DNA of 64,000 nt from Burkholderiaceae bacterium. GTDB taxonomy: Bacteria; Pseudomonadota; Gammaproteobacteria; Burkholderiales; Burkholderiaceae_B. Below the pieces are notes generated by a model, which saw only the letters and a program-made list of their open reading frames with translations, was not told where the DNA came from and searched no databases. This document shows, one piece after another, positions 27,204-36,489 of the stretch (position 1 is its first letter; the number at the start of each line of letters is the position of its first letter). The stretch is from the NCBI GenBank assembly GCA_023653055.1, contig JAMNXR010000012.1:1-64000 (forward strand), given 5' to 3'. Made by a program: the position numbers and the translations under genes.

Positions 27204-28053
27204 CAAACCAATTCAACACACCATCCAAGCCCGCGACGTTAAGCGCAAAGCGGGCTTGCGCACGCACCACAGGCTTAGCGCGATAGGCAACCGAATACCC
27301 CGCTAGTCCAAGCATTTTGAGATCATTGGCGCCATCACCAATCGCAATGATTTGCTCAGGTTGCGCACCGAGCGCTTGTGCAAACTGCATGAGCGTATCG
27401 GCCTTACCTTGAGCATCGAGAATTCTACCGTTGACTTCACCCGTCAGCAATCCGTTTGAGGATGCTAAAACATTGGCATGTGCCGCATCCAGATTAAGTA
27501 ACTGCTTCAGTTTTTCGGTAAAAAAGGTAAAGCCTCCAGAGACCAGCAGTACTTTTATGCCGGCCTGTTGCGCTGTTTGAATGAGTTGCTCGGCTCCAGG
27601 ATTGAGTCGTAACTTTTGGTCATAGACAGCTTGCAAAACGTCAGTGGAAAGACCTTTTAAAAAGGCGACGCGACGAATCAGACTTTCAGAAAAGTCCTTA
27701 ATCTCGCCTCGCATCGCCGCCTCAGTGATGCTGGCGACTTGCTCCTTGACGCCACCGAAGGCCGCGATTTCATCGATACATTCAATGTTGATTAATGTCG
27801 AGTCCATATCCATGGCCAACAGTTTGCAATCGGTCAGTCGTGCCCCAGCTGAAACGTACGCGGTATCAACATGAACGCGTTCGCCCCACAGTCTAATTTC
27901 TTCACGTACGTTTGCATCTGTATTGACACCTAGAATACGCGCGGCAGTCGTGCCCAATCGCTGAATGCCAGAGGCTTCGGCAATCGCTGCGGCGTGCTCA
28001 ATCAATTCGCCTGAGAGGGCGGGAGACTGGATGACTAAGTTTTGTGCGGTCAT
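27196..28053 (-). CDS. serB: Phosphoserine phosphatase SerB
   Basis: This HAD-family enzyme hydrolyses O-phosphoserine to serine, the last step of serine synthesis. Catalytic motifs: I 'AMDMDSTLI', II 'VLLVSGGFTFF' and III/IV 'IAIGDGANDLKML'. The start 'MTAQNLVIQSPALSG' (28053, 285 residues) is preferred over the track start (MPFLTAP, +7 residues). The N-terminal ~75 residues are the betaproteobacterial short regulatory extension. It lies 35 bp after mfd on the same strand and may be cotranscribed. Confidence 0.93.
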   Translation of the reverse strand: MTAQNLVIQSPALSGELIEHAAAIAEASGIQRLGTTAARILGVNTDANVREEIRLWGERVHVDTAYVSAGARLTDCKLLAMDMDSTLINIECIDEIAAFGGVKEQVASITEAAMRGEIKDFSESLIRRVAFLKGLSTDVLQAVYDQKLRLNPGAEQLIQTAQQAGIKVLLVSGGFTFFTEKLKQLLNLDAAHANVLASSNGLLTGEVNGRILDAQGKADTLMQFAQALGAQPEQIIAIGDGANDLKMLGLAGYSVAYRAKPVVRAQARFALNVAGLDGVLNWFEK

Positions 28054-28088
28054 AGGAGCGGTCAAAAAGGGCAAGAAGTGGAGTAGCG

Positions 28089-31000
28089 TTAATGTAACGC
28101 CTTGAGCACGGCACGCGTGGCATCAAAGCGTGCGGGCACGTCGGAGGCTTTAATTTCAATCCGTAGCTTGTCCTGTCCTGAAAAGCGAATGTGACGCTGT
28201 TTCTGGACAAGCTCAATGAGTTTAAGCGGGTCGACAGGTGTATTTTGTTTGAAATGCAACACAATCTGAGTCTCGCTTGCATCAATTTTCTGCAGTCCCA
28301 ATGGCAAACCGAGCAGTCGAAGTTTGTGCGTGGAAATAAGCGTGCGTGTTGGCTCAGGCAGCTTGCCAAACCGGTCGATCAGTTCCTCTTGAATCGCAAT
28401 CAGGTCGTCATCGTTTTTCGTATTAGACAGGCGTTTATAAATAGACAGTCGGGCATGTACGTCACCGCAATAGTCGGCGGGTAAAAGGGCAGGCGCATGC
28501 AGATTGACCTCGCAGCCTGCGCTAAAAGGAGCATCCAGATCGGGTTCTACACCGGCTTTTAATGCTCTGACAGCCTCATTTAGCATGTCGTTGTACATAG
28601 AAAAACCAATTTCCTGGATATTGCCTGATTGCGATTCACCCAGCACCTCACCGGTGCCGCGAATCTCTAGATCGTGCATGGCCAAGAAAAACCCAGAACC
28701 GAGTTCCTCCATTGCCTGAATCGCTTCCAAGCGTTTTTTGGCGTTCTTGGTAATGGCATCCTCGCCAGGCGTCATCAGGTACGCATAGGCTTGATGATGT
28801 GAGCGTCCGACACGTCCGCGTAGTTGATGAAGCTGCGCTAAGCCGAAGCGATCGGCGCGGTGAATGATGATGGTGTTAGCGCTGGCAACGTCAATGCCTG
28901 TTTCAATAATCGTCGTGCAAAGCAAGACGTTAAAGCGTTTTTGATAAAAGCCCTTCATCACCTGTTCGAGATCGCGTTCGCCCATTTGGCCGTGTGCGAC
29001 GGCGATCCGCGCCTCGGGGACGAGCTCTTCAAGCCGCGCACGGCGATTGTGAATGGTTTCGACTTCGTTATGTAAAAAGTAAGCCTGTCCACCGCGTTTA
29101 AGTTCACGCAGCAAGGCTTCACGCATGGTGCTATTGTCTTCGCGCCGCACAAAGGTTTTGATGGCGAGACGCTTTTGTGGCGCCGTTGCAATGACCGAAA
29201 AGTCACGGATACCTTCGAGCGACATGCCAAGCGTGCGCGGGATCGGCGTGGCGGTGAGTGTCAATACGTCGACTTCGGCACGCAGTGACTTGAGCGCTTC
29301 TTTTTGACGGACACCAAAGCGATGCTCTTCATCAATGATCACCAAACCGAGCCGTTTGAAGTTAACGTCTTTAGATAAAATTTTATGCGTGCCAATGACG
29401 ATATCAACGGTGCCATCAGTAATGCCTTCGATCGCGCTCTTAATTTCCTTGGCAGAGCGAAAGCGTGAGAGCTCAACCACCTTGACGGGCCAGTCAGCAA
29501 AGCGATCAGAAAAGGTCAGTGCGTGTTGCTCGGCCAGAAGCGTGGTGGGGCAGAGCAGGGCCACTTGTTTGCCGTTTGCAATCGCTAGAAAAGCTGCGCG
29601 CAAGGCAACTTCGGTTTTACCAAAGCCCACGTCGCCACACACTAAACGATCCATGGGACGCCCTGAGGTCATATCCTCAATGACGCACTTGATGGCTGCG
29701 GCTTGGTCGGCTGTTTCCTCAAAACCAAACCCTTCGGCAAAGAGATCGTAGTCGCCTAGAGGCAGCTTGAACGCGAATCCTTGTCGCGCAGCACGTTTGG
29801 CATACAGGTCGAGCAATTCTGCGGCGGTATCCCGCACTTGTTGTGCGGCTTTGCGTCGCGCCTTGTCCCACTGTCCGGAGCCCAACAGGTGGAGAGGGGC
29901 AGACTCTGAGTCGGTGCCACTGTAGCGGGCAATGACGTGGAGTTGTGAAACAGGTACGTAAAGTGTCGTTTTGTTGGCGTATTCGAGAAAGAGAAACTCC
30001 ATCTCGCCTTCGCCCATGTCCAGGTTGACGAGTCCGTGATAGCGCCCGATGCCGTGTTGGGCATGGACGACCGGATCGCCCTCGCGGAGCTCGGACAGGT
30101 CGCGGACCATCGCTTCAACGTTGCTGGCGCGCTCTTGGTCGCGCTTGCCGCGTCTCGCTGTGCCACCATGACCGGGGTACAGATCATTTTCTGTAAGAAA
30201 AAGAAGACCCTGGGCGGGAACGGCAAAACCTGTGGAAAGGGGCGCAACTGTAATACCAAAGTGCGCATCCCCATCAAGAAAAAGCGCAACAGATTCGGTC
30301 TGCGCATCGGGCACTAAGCCGTGTTCTGCCAGCATTTGAACGATGGTTTCACGACGACCATGCGAGTCGGTGCACAACACAATGCGTTGCTCACTGTTTT
30401 GACTGCCTGCGCGACCTGCCCGCGAAGTCTGTCCGGAGTGGGTAAGCAACCCACGAAACTTGGCCAACGGATCGTCCGCTCTGCGTGAAACGCCGATATC
30501 GGGCGCTGCGGCAAAATCTGGGTGTTTTGAGTCGGCAGTCAGTGCCAGTCTTGGAAACGCCTTGAGTTGTTCAAACAAGGCTTCGCTTTGTAAAAACAGT
30601 GCCTCAGGTGGCAGGACGGGGCGTTCACGATCGCTCTTGAGAAAGTTGTAGCGCGTCGCTGTGTCTTGGGTAAACCGTCGCATGGCATCATCAATGTCGC
30701 CAAGCGTCACCATGATCGTTTCTGTTTTTAAATAATCAAACAGCGTGGCGGTCTGTTCAAAAAACAAGGGGAGGTAATACTCAACGCCCGCAAAAGGAAT
30801 GCCGTTGCCCATGTCACGATAGGGGAGTGCGCGTGAGGGATCTCCTTCGAATACTTCGCGGAACGTCGCACGAAAGTGATTGCGGGCTGCCTCATCCATC
30901 GGAAATTCGCGCCCCGGTAGCAGTTGGACTTGACCTACGGGGTAAAGACTGCGCTGCGTATCGATGTCAAAGGCGCGTATGGATTCAATTTCGTCATCAA

Positions 31001-31568
31001 ATAAGTCGATACGGTAAGGTACGACCGATCCCATGGGAAACAAGTCAATCAGACTGCCTCGGACGCAAAATTCACCTGGCGCAGTGACCTGTGAGACATG
31101 CGCATAGTTAGCTAACGTCAGTTGCGAGCGCAGGGCTGATTCGTCGAGTTTGTCTTTTTGCTTAAAAGAAAACGTGTAAGCCGCCAAAAATCTAGGCGGC
31201 GCGAGCCGATACAGCGCGGTTGTGATGGGAACGGTTAGGACATCGACCTCGCCAAGCATCAAGGCATGCAGGGTACGTAAGCGCTCTGAAATCAGGTCTT
31301 GGTGTGGTGAAAAGCTGTCATACGGAAGGGTTTCCCAGTCTGGCAGTGGGCGAACCCTGAGTCCGGGTGCAAAGATTGGAATTTCCTCTGCCAGGCGTTG
31401 AGCCTCCAGGGGCTCGGCGGTCAGAATCACTAGCGTCTTGCCGCTCGCGGCTGCGAGTTCAGTCAATAGCCAAGCGTCCCCCGAGCCAGCAGGCGTGGGT
31501 TGCGCAAAGCGCAGACCGGGCTTAAGTGAGGCGAGTAAAGAAGAAACAGAGTGTGAAACAGTCGACAT
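28089..31568 (-). CDS. mfd: Transcription-repair coupling factor Mfd
   Basis: Mfd removes RNA polymerase stalled at DNA lesions and recruits UvrA. The protein is about 1159 residues from MSTVSHSVSSLL (31568); the track adds 10 upstream residues. Domains in order are: the UvrB-homology D1-D3 ('LVILTAEPLEAQRLAEE', 'RVRPLPDWETLPYDSFSP'), the CarD-like RNAP-interaction domain ('DPVVHAQHGIGRYHGLV'), helicase domain 1 with Walker A 'GDVGFGKTEVALRAA' and 'IIDEEHRFGV', helicase domain 2 ('TTIIETGIDVASANTI', 'QLRGRVGRS') and the C-terminal TRCF domain. It is divergent from ispD. Confidence 0.96.
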   Translation of the reverse strand: MSTVSHSVSSLLASLKPGLRFAQPTPAGSGDAWLLTELAAASGKTLVILTAEPLEAQRLAEEIPIFAPGLRVRPLPDWETLPYDSFSPHQDLISERLRTLHALMLGEVDVLTVPITTALYRLAPPRFLAAYTFSFKQKDKLDESALRSQLTLANYAHVSQVTAPGEFCVRGSLIDLFPMGSVVPYRIDLFDDEIESIRAFDIDTQRSLYPVGQVQLLPGREFPMDEAARNHFRATFREVFEGDPSRALPYRDMGNGIPFAGVEYYLPLFFEQTATLFDYLKTETIMVTLGDIDDAMRRFTQDTATRYNFLKSDRERPVLPPEALFLQSEALFEQLKAFPRLALTADSKHPDFAAAPDIGVSRRADDPLAKFRGLLTHSGQTSRAGRAGSQNSEQRIVLCTDSHGRRETIVQMLAEHGLVPDAQTESVALFLDGDAHFGITVAPLSTGFAVPAQGLLFLTENDLYPGHGGTARRGKRDQERASNVEAMVRDLSELREGDPVVHAQHGIGRYHGLVNLDMGEGEMEFLFLEYANKTTLYVPVSQLHVIARYSGTDSESAPLHLLGSGQWDKARRKAAQQVRDTAAELLDLYAKRAARQGFAFKLPLGDYDLFAEGFGFEETADQAAAIKCVIEDMTSGRPMDRLVCGDVGFGKTEVALRAAFLAIANGKQVALLCPTTLLAEQHALTFSDRFADWPVKVVELSRFRSAKEIKSAIEGITDGTVDIVIGTHKILSKDVNFKRLGLVIIDEEHRFGVRQKEALKSLRAEVDVLTLTATPIPRTLGMSLEGIRDFSVIATAPQKRLAIKTFVRREDNSTMREALLRELKRGGQAYFLHNEVETIHNRRARLEELVPEARIAVAHGQMGERDLEQVMKGFYQKRFNVLLCTTIIETGIDVASANTIIIHRADRFGLAQLHQLRGRVGRSHHQAYAYLMTPGEDAITKNAKKRLEAIQAMEELGSGFFLAMHDLEIRGTGEVLGESQSGNIQEIGFSMYNDMLNEAVRALKAGVEPDLDAPFSAGCEVNLHAPALLPADYCGDVHARLSIYKRLSNTKNDDDLIAIQEELIDRFGKLPEPTRTLISTHKLRLLGLPLGLQKIDASETQIVLHFKQNTPVDPLKLIELVQKQRHIRFSGQDKLRIEIKASDVPARFDATRAVLKALH

Positions 31569-31659
31569 TGACAGGAAATCGCAGGAGTAATCGCGCATGA
31601 AAAAGCGCAGGTGTTGCGCGACATATCGGTATATCTGACACCGACGAATCCATTGATTA

Positions 31660-31665
31660 TAAAAT
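31660..31665 (+). promoter_or_regulatory. Candidate -10 of the ispDF promoter, very close to the start codon
   Basis: TAAAAT (within TTATAAAAT) ends 9 bp before the ispD ATG at 31675, so a transcript from it would have almost no 5' leader. No ribosome-binding site is visible before the ATG. I see no convincing -35. Confidence 0.35.
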
Positions 31666-31674
31666 CATCTGAAT

Positions 31675-32394
31675 ATGACACCTTCTAAATCCCTGTTGAC
31701 TGTCCAAAATCGGATCGTGGCCTTGGTGCCGGCGGCAGGTATTGGTGCGCGTGCGCTGGGTGCGGGCGAGGTCAACCTCCCTAAACAATATCGCGTGTTA
31801 GCGGGTCAGGCGATGCTTAAGCATTCCGTGCAGGCCCTGCTGGCAGACACCCGGATACAAGAGGTCAGGGTGGCCGTAGCGCCAGGGGATCCCTATGCCC
31901 AAACGGTATTGGCTGGCTTGCCGAGAACACATTGCTCACCCTGTGGGGGCGCCACGCGTGCGCAGACCGTTTTAAACGCCCTCAGTGAGGCGCAGCTTGC
32001 ACCAGAGGATTGGGTCTTGGTGCATGATGCTGCACGCCCAGGACTGCCTTTAGACGCTTTGGCGCGCCTGATTGACGCATGTTTGGCGGATGGCGTGGGT
32101 GGCCTGCTGGCGATGCCGGCGGCGGACACCCTTAAACAGGCGCAGCCCCTGCGTGATCACGTTGCGCGAACGGTTGATCGTAAAGGGCTCTGGCTCGCCC
32201 AGACGCCGCAAATGTTTCGAGCAGGTTTACTGCTCAAAGCGTTAATGCGCGCGGTGACTGCATCCGAGCCCCCCACGGATGAGGCTCAGGCGATGGAAAC
32301 ATTGGGTTATGCACCAATTTTGGTGAGAGGTTCAGGGAAAAACACCAAAATTACCTGGCCTGAAGATTTTCAATGGGTGGAGTCTTGGTTATGA
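31675..32394 (+). CDS. ispD: 2-C-methyl-D-erythritol 4-phosphate cytidylyltransferase IspD
   Basis: IspD makes CDP-ME from MEP and CTP in the non-mevalonate isoprenoid pathway. The 239 residues have the CTP-binding loop '[24 protein letters not shown]', split here by a slightly longer variable loop than usual, then '[13 protein letters not shown]' and '[10 protein letters not shown]'. It overlaps ispF by 4 bp (ATGA), the usual ispDF pair. Confidence 0.95.
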   Translation: MTPSKSLLTVQNRIVALVPAAGIGARALGAGEVNLPKQYRVLAGQAMLKHSVQALLADTRIQEVRVAVAPGDPYAQTVLAGLPRTHCSPCGGATRAQTVLNALSEAQLAPEDWVLVHDAARPGLPLDALARLIDACLADGVGGLLAMPAADTLKQAQPLRDHVARTVDRKGLWLAQTPQMFRAGLLLKALMRAVTASEPPTDEAQAMETLGYAPILVRGSGKNTKITWPEDFQWVESWL

Positions 32395-32879
32395 GTGATT
32401 TTGCCTTGCGGATTGGACAGGGTTTTGATGTGCATGCTCTGGTTGAAGGACGTCCTTTGGTACTTGGGGGCGTCACCATTGAACACACACACGGTTTACT
32501 GGGGCACTCGGACGCAGATGCGCTGTTGCATGCTGTGACGGATGCCCTACTTGGTGCTGCGGGACTCGGGGATATCGGGCGCCTTTTTCCTGATACCGAT
32601 CTCCAATACAAAGGTGCGGATAGTCGGATGTTGTTGCGCGAGGCCTATCAAAAGGTGTTGGATGCGGGCTGGCAACTAGTCAATCTGGATGCAACGATTC
32701 ACGCGCAAGCACCAAAAATCGGACCGCATGCACCCGACATTGTCAAAAATATTGCAAGCGACTTGGGCGTCCAGGCTGGTGATATCAACATCAAAGCCAA
32801 AACCAACGAAGGATTGGGACACCTTGGTCGCAAAGAAGGGATCGCGGCCAATGTCGTCGTGTTATTGCGCCGACGCTGA
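32391..32879 (+). CDS. ispF: 2-C-methyl-D-erythritol 2,4-cyclodiphosphate synthase IspF
   Basis: IspF cyclises CDP-ME 2-phosphate to MEcPP. The start at ATG 32391 ([17 protein letters not shown]) gives 162 residues; the track start is 18 bp inside ispD. Metal ligands Asp and His in 'GFDVHAL' and the downstream '[21 protein letters not shown]' are present, as is '[19 protein letters not shown]'. It is coupled to ispD by stop-start overlap. Confidence 0.96.
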   Translation: MSDFALRIGQGFDVHALVEGRPLVLGGVTIEHTHGLLGHSDADALLHAVTDALLGAAGLGDIGRLFPDTDLQYKGADSRMLLREAYQKVLDAGWQLVNLDATIHAQAPKIGPHAPDIVKNIASDLGVQAGDINIKAKTNEGLGHLGRKEGIAANVVVLLRRR

Positions 32880-32940
32880 TCGTCTATGGCGTGCCGCCTC
32901 AAGTGTCGCGCCCATTTCTTTAAGCAACGATCTGATTGGC

Positions 32941-34368
32941 TTAACCATCGCTATTTAAGATAAAAATTTCGACTTGAGCCGTGAGCCCACCACCGGGTCG
33001 AGGACTAAAGGTCAGGTTGCCGTTCATGTGCTGTAGCAGGCGATCCACAATAGCAAGTCCGAGCCCCGTGCCTGATGCGCCCGTTCGCGCAGAGTTACCC
33101 CGCGAAAACGGCTTGCGAATATGCTCAAGATCGTGCACGGGGATGCCCGGACCGCGGTCAGAGACTTTAACCTTCAGTGACTGGCTGTTTCCGTCCAAAG
33201 TGATATCGAGCACTGGAATACCCGCTGGATTGAGACCGTAACGTCTCGCGTTTTCAATGAGGTTGGTGAGGATGCGTCGCAAATCAGTGGCGGATACCTG
33301 TGCATAAAGTTCTGGCGCGATCGTAGCGGTGAGTGTGCCGCCAGCATGCGTAGTCAGGCAGCGTTCGCGCTCAATGACTGCAGTCACTAAGTTTGAAATA
33401 TTGAGGGCGGCGTGAGGCTCTTGACTTGCGGGCCTGGCATAGTTCATGAGTTGCGCAAGAGAGTGATCAATCTGGGCGAGATCCTGGTCAATCGCCTGCC
33501 GTCCGACGTCGTTCATGTTGCTCATTTCGACTTCGAGTCGCATGCGTGTCAATGGTGTACGAAGATCGTGAGAGATGCCCGCCAGCATCAAGGCCCGATC
33601 GGCATTCGCTTGATGAATTTCGCGTGCCATGCGATTAAAGCTACTGTTGAGGGTACGTATTTCACGCGCGCCCGTTTCCGGCAATGCAGGGGGCGAGGTG
33701 CCCTTTGAAACTAAGTGCGCCGCGCGCGCCAGACGCGCCAGCGGACGGTTGATATAAGACACCCCAAAGGCTGCCCCGATAAGTGATAGCAGGAGTGCGG
33801 CAGCACCCCAGCTCAACCACTCCACGCCTCCAGTCAAACGAATTTCGTGACGCTCAAACGCAAGCCAATATTTTTCATGATTAAGCCGAAAGCTCACCCA
33901 AAAGCCTGGCACCTCATTGACGGACCACGCCAAGATGGTTTCTTCGCCAAGCTGTCTGCGTACCAGTTTGGCCACGCGTTGCCAGTATCGTCCACTGGGC
34001 AAAGGTTCGATCACGTCAACACCTGTGCGGGCATAGACATCCAATCCCTCGCGGAGTGACAGCGTACGGAGAAGATCTCGACGCTCTTGGCTGGGCGCAT
34101 AGGTGAGCGTGGTCAAAGTGAGGTTGACCGAGGTCGCAATCCGTTGGCTCATCTGCGCCGCACGCGGCCCCATTTCGAGGCTAAAAAACACAAGGACCCA
34201 AGCCCCTAGGCTGGCAAGCATGAGTGCGGAGAGCAGAAGAAAACTTCGTGTGAAGAGATCAACTTGGGAGAGGATATGCAAGAGCCAAGACCAACCGCAA
34301 CGTATCGCGTTTACCCAATGCAATATTTGCTGTCTGAGTTGGTGCTTAAGCGTACTAATTCCTGCCAT
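32941..34368 (-). CDS. Sensor histidine kinase, EnvZ/OmpR-pair type
   Basis: This is the membrane sensor of a two-component pair. From ATG 34368 (MAGISTLKHQ) it is 475 residues. TM1 is at about 42-62, a periplasmic domain of about 120 residues follows, and TM2 is at about 186-206. HAMP comes next, then the DHp domain with phosphorylated His267 in 'AGISHDLRTPLTRMRLE', and the HATPase domain ('LTNLIENARRYG', 'VSDRGPGIP', 'SGTGLGLAIVDRL'). The track start lies 33 residues inside ompR. The overlap with the regulator stop is 14 bp. 'EnvZ-like' rests on architecture and partner; the signal is unknown. Confidence 0.9.
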   Translation of the reverse strand: MAGISTLKHQLRQQILHWVNAIRCGWSWLLHILSQVDLFTRSFLLLSALMLASLGAWVLVFFSLEMGPRAAQMSQRIATSVNLTLTTLTYAPSQERRDLLRTLSLREGLDVYARTGVDVIEPLPSGRYWQRVAKLVRRQLGEETILAWSVNEVPGFWVSFRLNHEKYWLAFERHEIRLTGGVEWLSWGAAALLLSLIGAAFGVSYINRPLARLARAAHLVSKGTSPPALPETGAREIRTLNSSFNRMAREIHQANADRALMLAGISHDLRTPLTRMRLEVEMSNMNDVGRQAIDQDLAQIDHSLAQLMNYARPASQEPHAALNISNLVTAVIERERCLTTHAGGTLTATIAPELYAQVSATDLRRILTNLIENARRYGLNPAGIPVLDITLDGNSQSLKVKVSDRGPGIPVHDLEHIRKPFSRGNSARTGASGTGLGLAIVDRLLQHMNGNLTFSPRPGGGLTAQVEIFILNSDG

Positions 34369-35089
34369 CTGGAACGAAAACGTAGCCCATCCCCCAGACT
34401 GTCTGGATAAACGAGGGCTTTGCAGGATTGATTTCAAGGAGTTTACGTAGTCTCGAGATTTGTACATCTAGGCTGCGGTCAAACGCCTCATATTCACGCC
34501 CGCGCGCAAGCTCCATGAGTTTGTCTCGAGACAGTGGAATCTTTGGGTGACGTGCGAAAACTTTTAAGACTGAGAATTCGCCTGTCGTAATGGCCACGAT
34601 TTGTTGATCCCTCATGAGGGATCTTGTGGCGAGGTTGAGGGTATAAGGCCCAAAACTGATAGATTCGTTATCCTGACCGGGTGCGCCTGGATGCTCTTCG
34701 GAACTGCGGCGCCTGAGTACCGCATTGATGCGGGCGAGCAATTCGCGTGGGTTGAAGGGTTTGGATAGGTAATCGTCCGCACCCATTTCGAGTCCAATGA
34801 TGCGATCAATTTCCTCAGCTTTTGCCGTTAGCATAATGATGGGGGTTTGGTCGAGGTTGGCGCGTAGGCGTCTACAGATAGACAAACCATCCTCACCAGG
34901 TAGCATTAAATCAAGCACAAGCATATCGATGTGTTCGCGCTGCAGAATTTTGTTCATTTCTCGGGCGTCCTCAGCAGTCAGGACGCTGAAGCCTTGCTCT
35001 GTCAGATAGCGACGCAGCAAGTCACGTAGCCTCGGGTCGTCATCGACGACCAGAATTTTCCGTGTGAATTGGGTATTTAAAGTATTCAT
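34355..35089 (-). CDS. ompR: OmpR-family response regulator
   Basis: The 244-residue regulator has an N-terminal receiver domain: acidic pocket 'VVDDDPRLR', phospho-acceptor Asp60 in 'MLVLDLMLPGEDG', and Lys in 'DYLSKPFNPRELLARI'. The C-terminal winged-helix DNA-binding domain shows 'LTTGEFSVLKVFA'-like, 'SRDKLMELARGREYEAFDRSLDVQ' and 'VWGMGYVFVPDG' blocks (only short parts quoted). The sequence is close to OmpR proper, so control of porin or envelope genes is likely. The gene lies upstream of its kinase in the same transcript and is divergent from tsaB-rimI. Confidence 0.9.
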   Translation of the reverse strand: MNTLNTQFTRKILVVDDDPRLRDLLRRYLTEQGFSVLTAEDAREMNKILQREHIDMLVLDLMLPGEDGLSICRRLRANLDQTPIIMLTAKAEEIDRIIGLEMGADDYLSKPFNPRELLARINAVLRRRSSEEHPGAPGQDNESISFGPYTLNLATRSLMRDQQIVAITTGEFSVLKVFARHPKIPLSRDKLMELARGREYEAFDRSLDVQISRLRKLLEINPAKPSFIQTVWGMGYVFVPDGRN

Positions 35090-35244
35090 AAATAAAAATG
35101 TAACCGTGGTCGCGGCATAAACGTGCGGATCTCACAGGGTTTTACAAAAGCTGACATTTGCTTAACAAACTGTGACAATTTGTTTCAATTTTCCAAAAAA
35201 ATGCCAGAGTCGGCGGGTATTGATCGTTGTACGCTGGGGTTCAT

Positions 35245-35250
35245 TACAAT
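35245..35250 (+). promoter_or_regulatory. Candidate -10 of the tsaB-rimI promoter, giving a near-leaderless mRNA
   Basis: TACAAT ends 6 bp before the ATG at 35257, so the expected transcription start falls at or next to the A of ATG. No Shine-Dalgarno precedes the ATG. A TTGATC lies 19 bp upstream of the hexamer as a weak -35. Confidence 0.35.
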
Positions 35251-35256
35251 CTCACC

Positions 35257-36489
35257 ATGACAAGAATTCTGGCATTTGAAACCTCGACCTCCACCGGTAC
35301 CGTTGCCCTGCTCTCTGAGCGAGGGGCCGCTGTGATCGTCACGCAGCGCACCATCGAGGGCACGACGGGGCATGCTGCCGAAATACTCCCTCTGGCGCAC
35401 GCCATTTTAGCTGAGCTGAACTTGACTCAAAAAGACCTGACTGCGGTCGCATTTGGGCAGGGACCTGGCGCGTTTACGGGTGTGCGTGTTGCGTGTGGCG
35501 TGGCACAAGGTATTGCACTCGCCTTGGACATCCCTGTGATTCAGATCGGTGCGCTTTCTGCCGTGGCCTCCCAGGCTGCTGCGCGTCACCCTGGCGCGTT
35601 GCTCTATGTGGCACTAGATGCCCGTATGGATGAAGTCTATTTTGGCGTCTATGCTTGCGACACCTCGGCCGAACTTGTCGCGGTTCAACCCCCTGTCTTG
35701 TTGTCGGCCACGGATGTGCAGTTGTTTATTGCGCAGCGTCAGTTTTTTTGGCAACAGCGCTTACCGGACTGTGCGGCTGTGACCCTCGTAGGGGAGGGTT
35801 GGAGTGTTGTGCAGCGAATCTGCCCTCATCAAGCATTGTCTGAGATGGGTGATGTGGATAATGTGCAGGCGCGTCCCGAAGCTGGCGCGGTGGCGATGTT
35901 GGCTTTGCAAGCTTTGAAAGCAGGCCTGACCATTCTTCCCGAACATGCTGCGCCAATGTATCTGCGCGATAAAGTAGCCTTTACCACGCTGGAACGCGCG
36001 CGGGGTGATGGGGGTAATCCTCGTGCGCAGGTGCCGAGCGCGGCTGCGTTGCTGCCAATGCTCAAAGCGGACTTGCGCGAAGTGGTTGCACTCGAAGCTG
36101 CGGTTCAATCCTTTCCGTGGACACTCAAAAATTTTGAGGATGCGCTTGAGGCAGGCTATGAAGCGTGGGTCTTGCGCACAGAAGACGGGCTTCAAGGTTT
36201 TTCCATCACGATGATGGCCCCTGATGTGGCACATCTTTTGGTGATTGCGGTCGCGCGGGACGCTCAACGCCGTGGTTATGGCAGACAAATGTTGGCGCAC
36301 GTGACAAGACAGGCGCGCGGTGCGGGTGCGGAGGGCGTCGTACTCGAGGTTCGACCCTCAAATCTGGGGGCATGTGCGTTTTATCAAGACGAAGATTTTG
36401 TGCAGATCGGCGTCCGACGGGATTACTATCCAGCAGCAAAGGGTCAGCGCGAAGACGCATTGATCCTAAAAAAGAGCTTTGATCACTGA
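35257..36489 (+). CDS. tsaB-rimI: Fused TsaB (tRNA t6A synthesis) - RimI (S18 N-acetyltransferase)
   Basis: This one uninterrupted 410-residue frame encodes two proteins that are usually separate. Residues 1-246 are TsaB, the dimerisation partner of TsaD in N6-threonylcarbamoyladenosine synthesis at tRNA position 37 ('ILAFETSTSTG', 'GQGPGAFTGVRVACGVAQGI', 'YVALDARMDEVYFG', 'YLRDKVAFTT'). A linker of about 16 residues (RARGDGGNPRAQVPS) follows. Residues 263-410 are a GNAT acetyltransferase of the RimI type ('SFPWTLKNFEDALEAGYEAW', acetyl-CoA loop 'ARDAQRRGYGRQML', 'EVRPSNLGACAFYQ'). Both halves look complete. The true start is ATG 35257, not the upstream TTG. It shares one base with the UDG start downstream. 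Confidence 0.93.
   Translation: MTRILAFETSTSTGTVALLSERGAAVIVTQRTIEGTTGHAAEILPLAHAILAELNLTQKDLTAVAFGQGPGAFTGVRVACGVAQGIALALDIPVIQIGALSAVASQAAARHPGALLYVALDARMDEVYFGVYACDTSAELVAVQPPVLLSATDVQLFIAQRQFFWQQRLPDCAAVTLVGEGWSVVQRICPHQALSEMGDVDNVQARPEAGAVAMLALQALKAGLTILPEHAAPMYLRDKVAFTTLERARGDGGNPRAQVPSAAALLPMLKADLREVVALEAAVQSFPWTLKNFEDALEAGYEAWVLRTEDGLQGFSITMMAPDVAHLLVIAVARDAQRRGYGRQMLAHVTRQARGAGAEGVVLEVRPSNLGACAFYQDEDFVQIGVRRDYYPAAKGQREDALILKKSFDH

Noticed and set aside
29756-30307. Minus-strand ORF of 183 aa within mfd
   Set aside because: It is a frame-shifted reading of the same strand as mfd, which is intact through this stretch.
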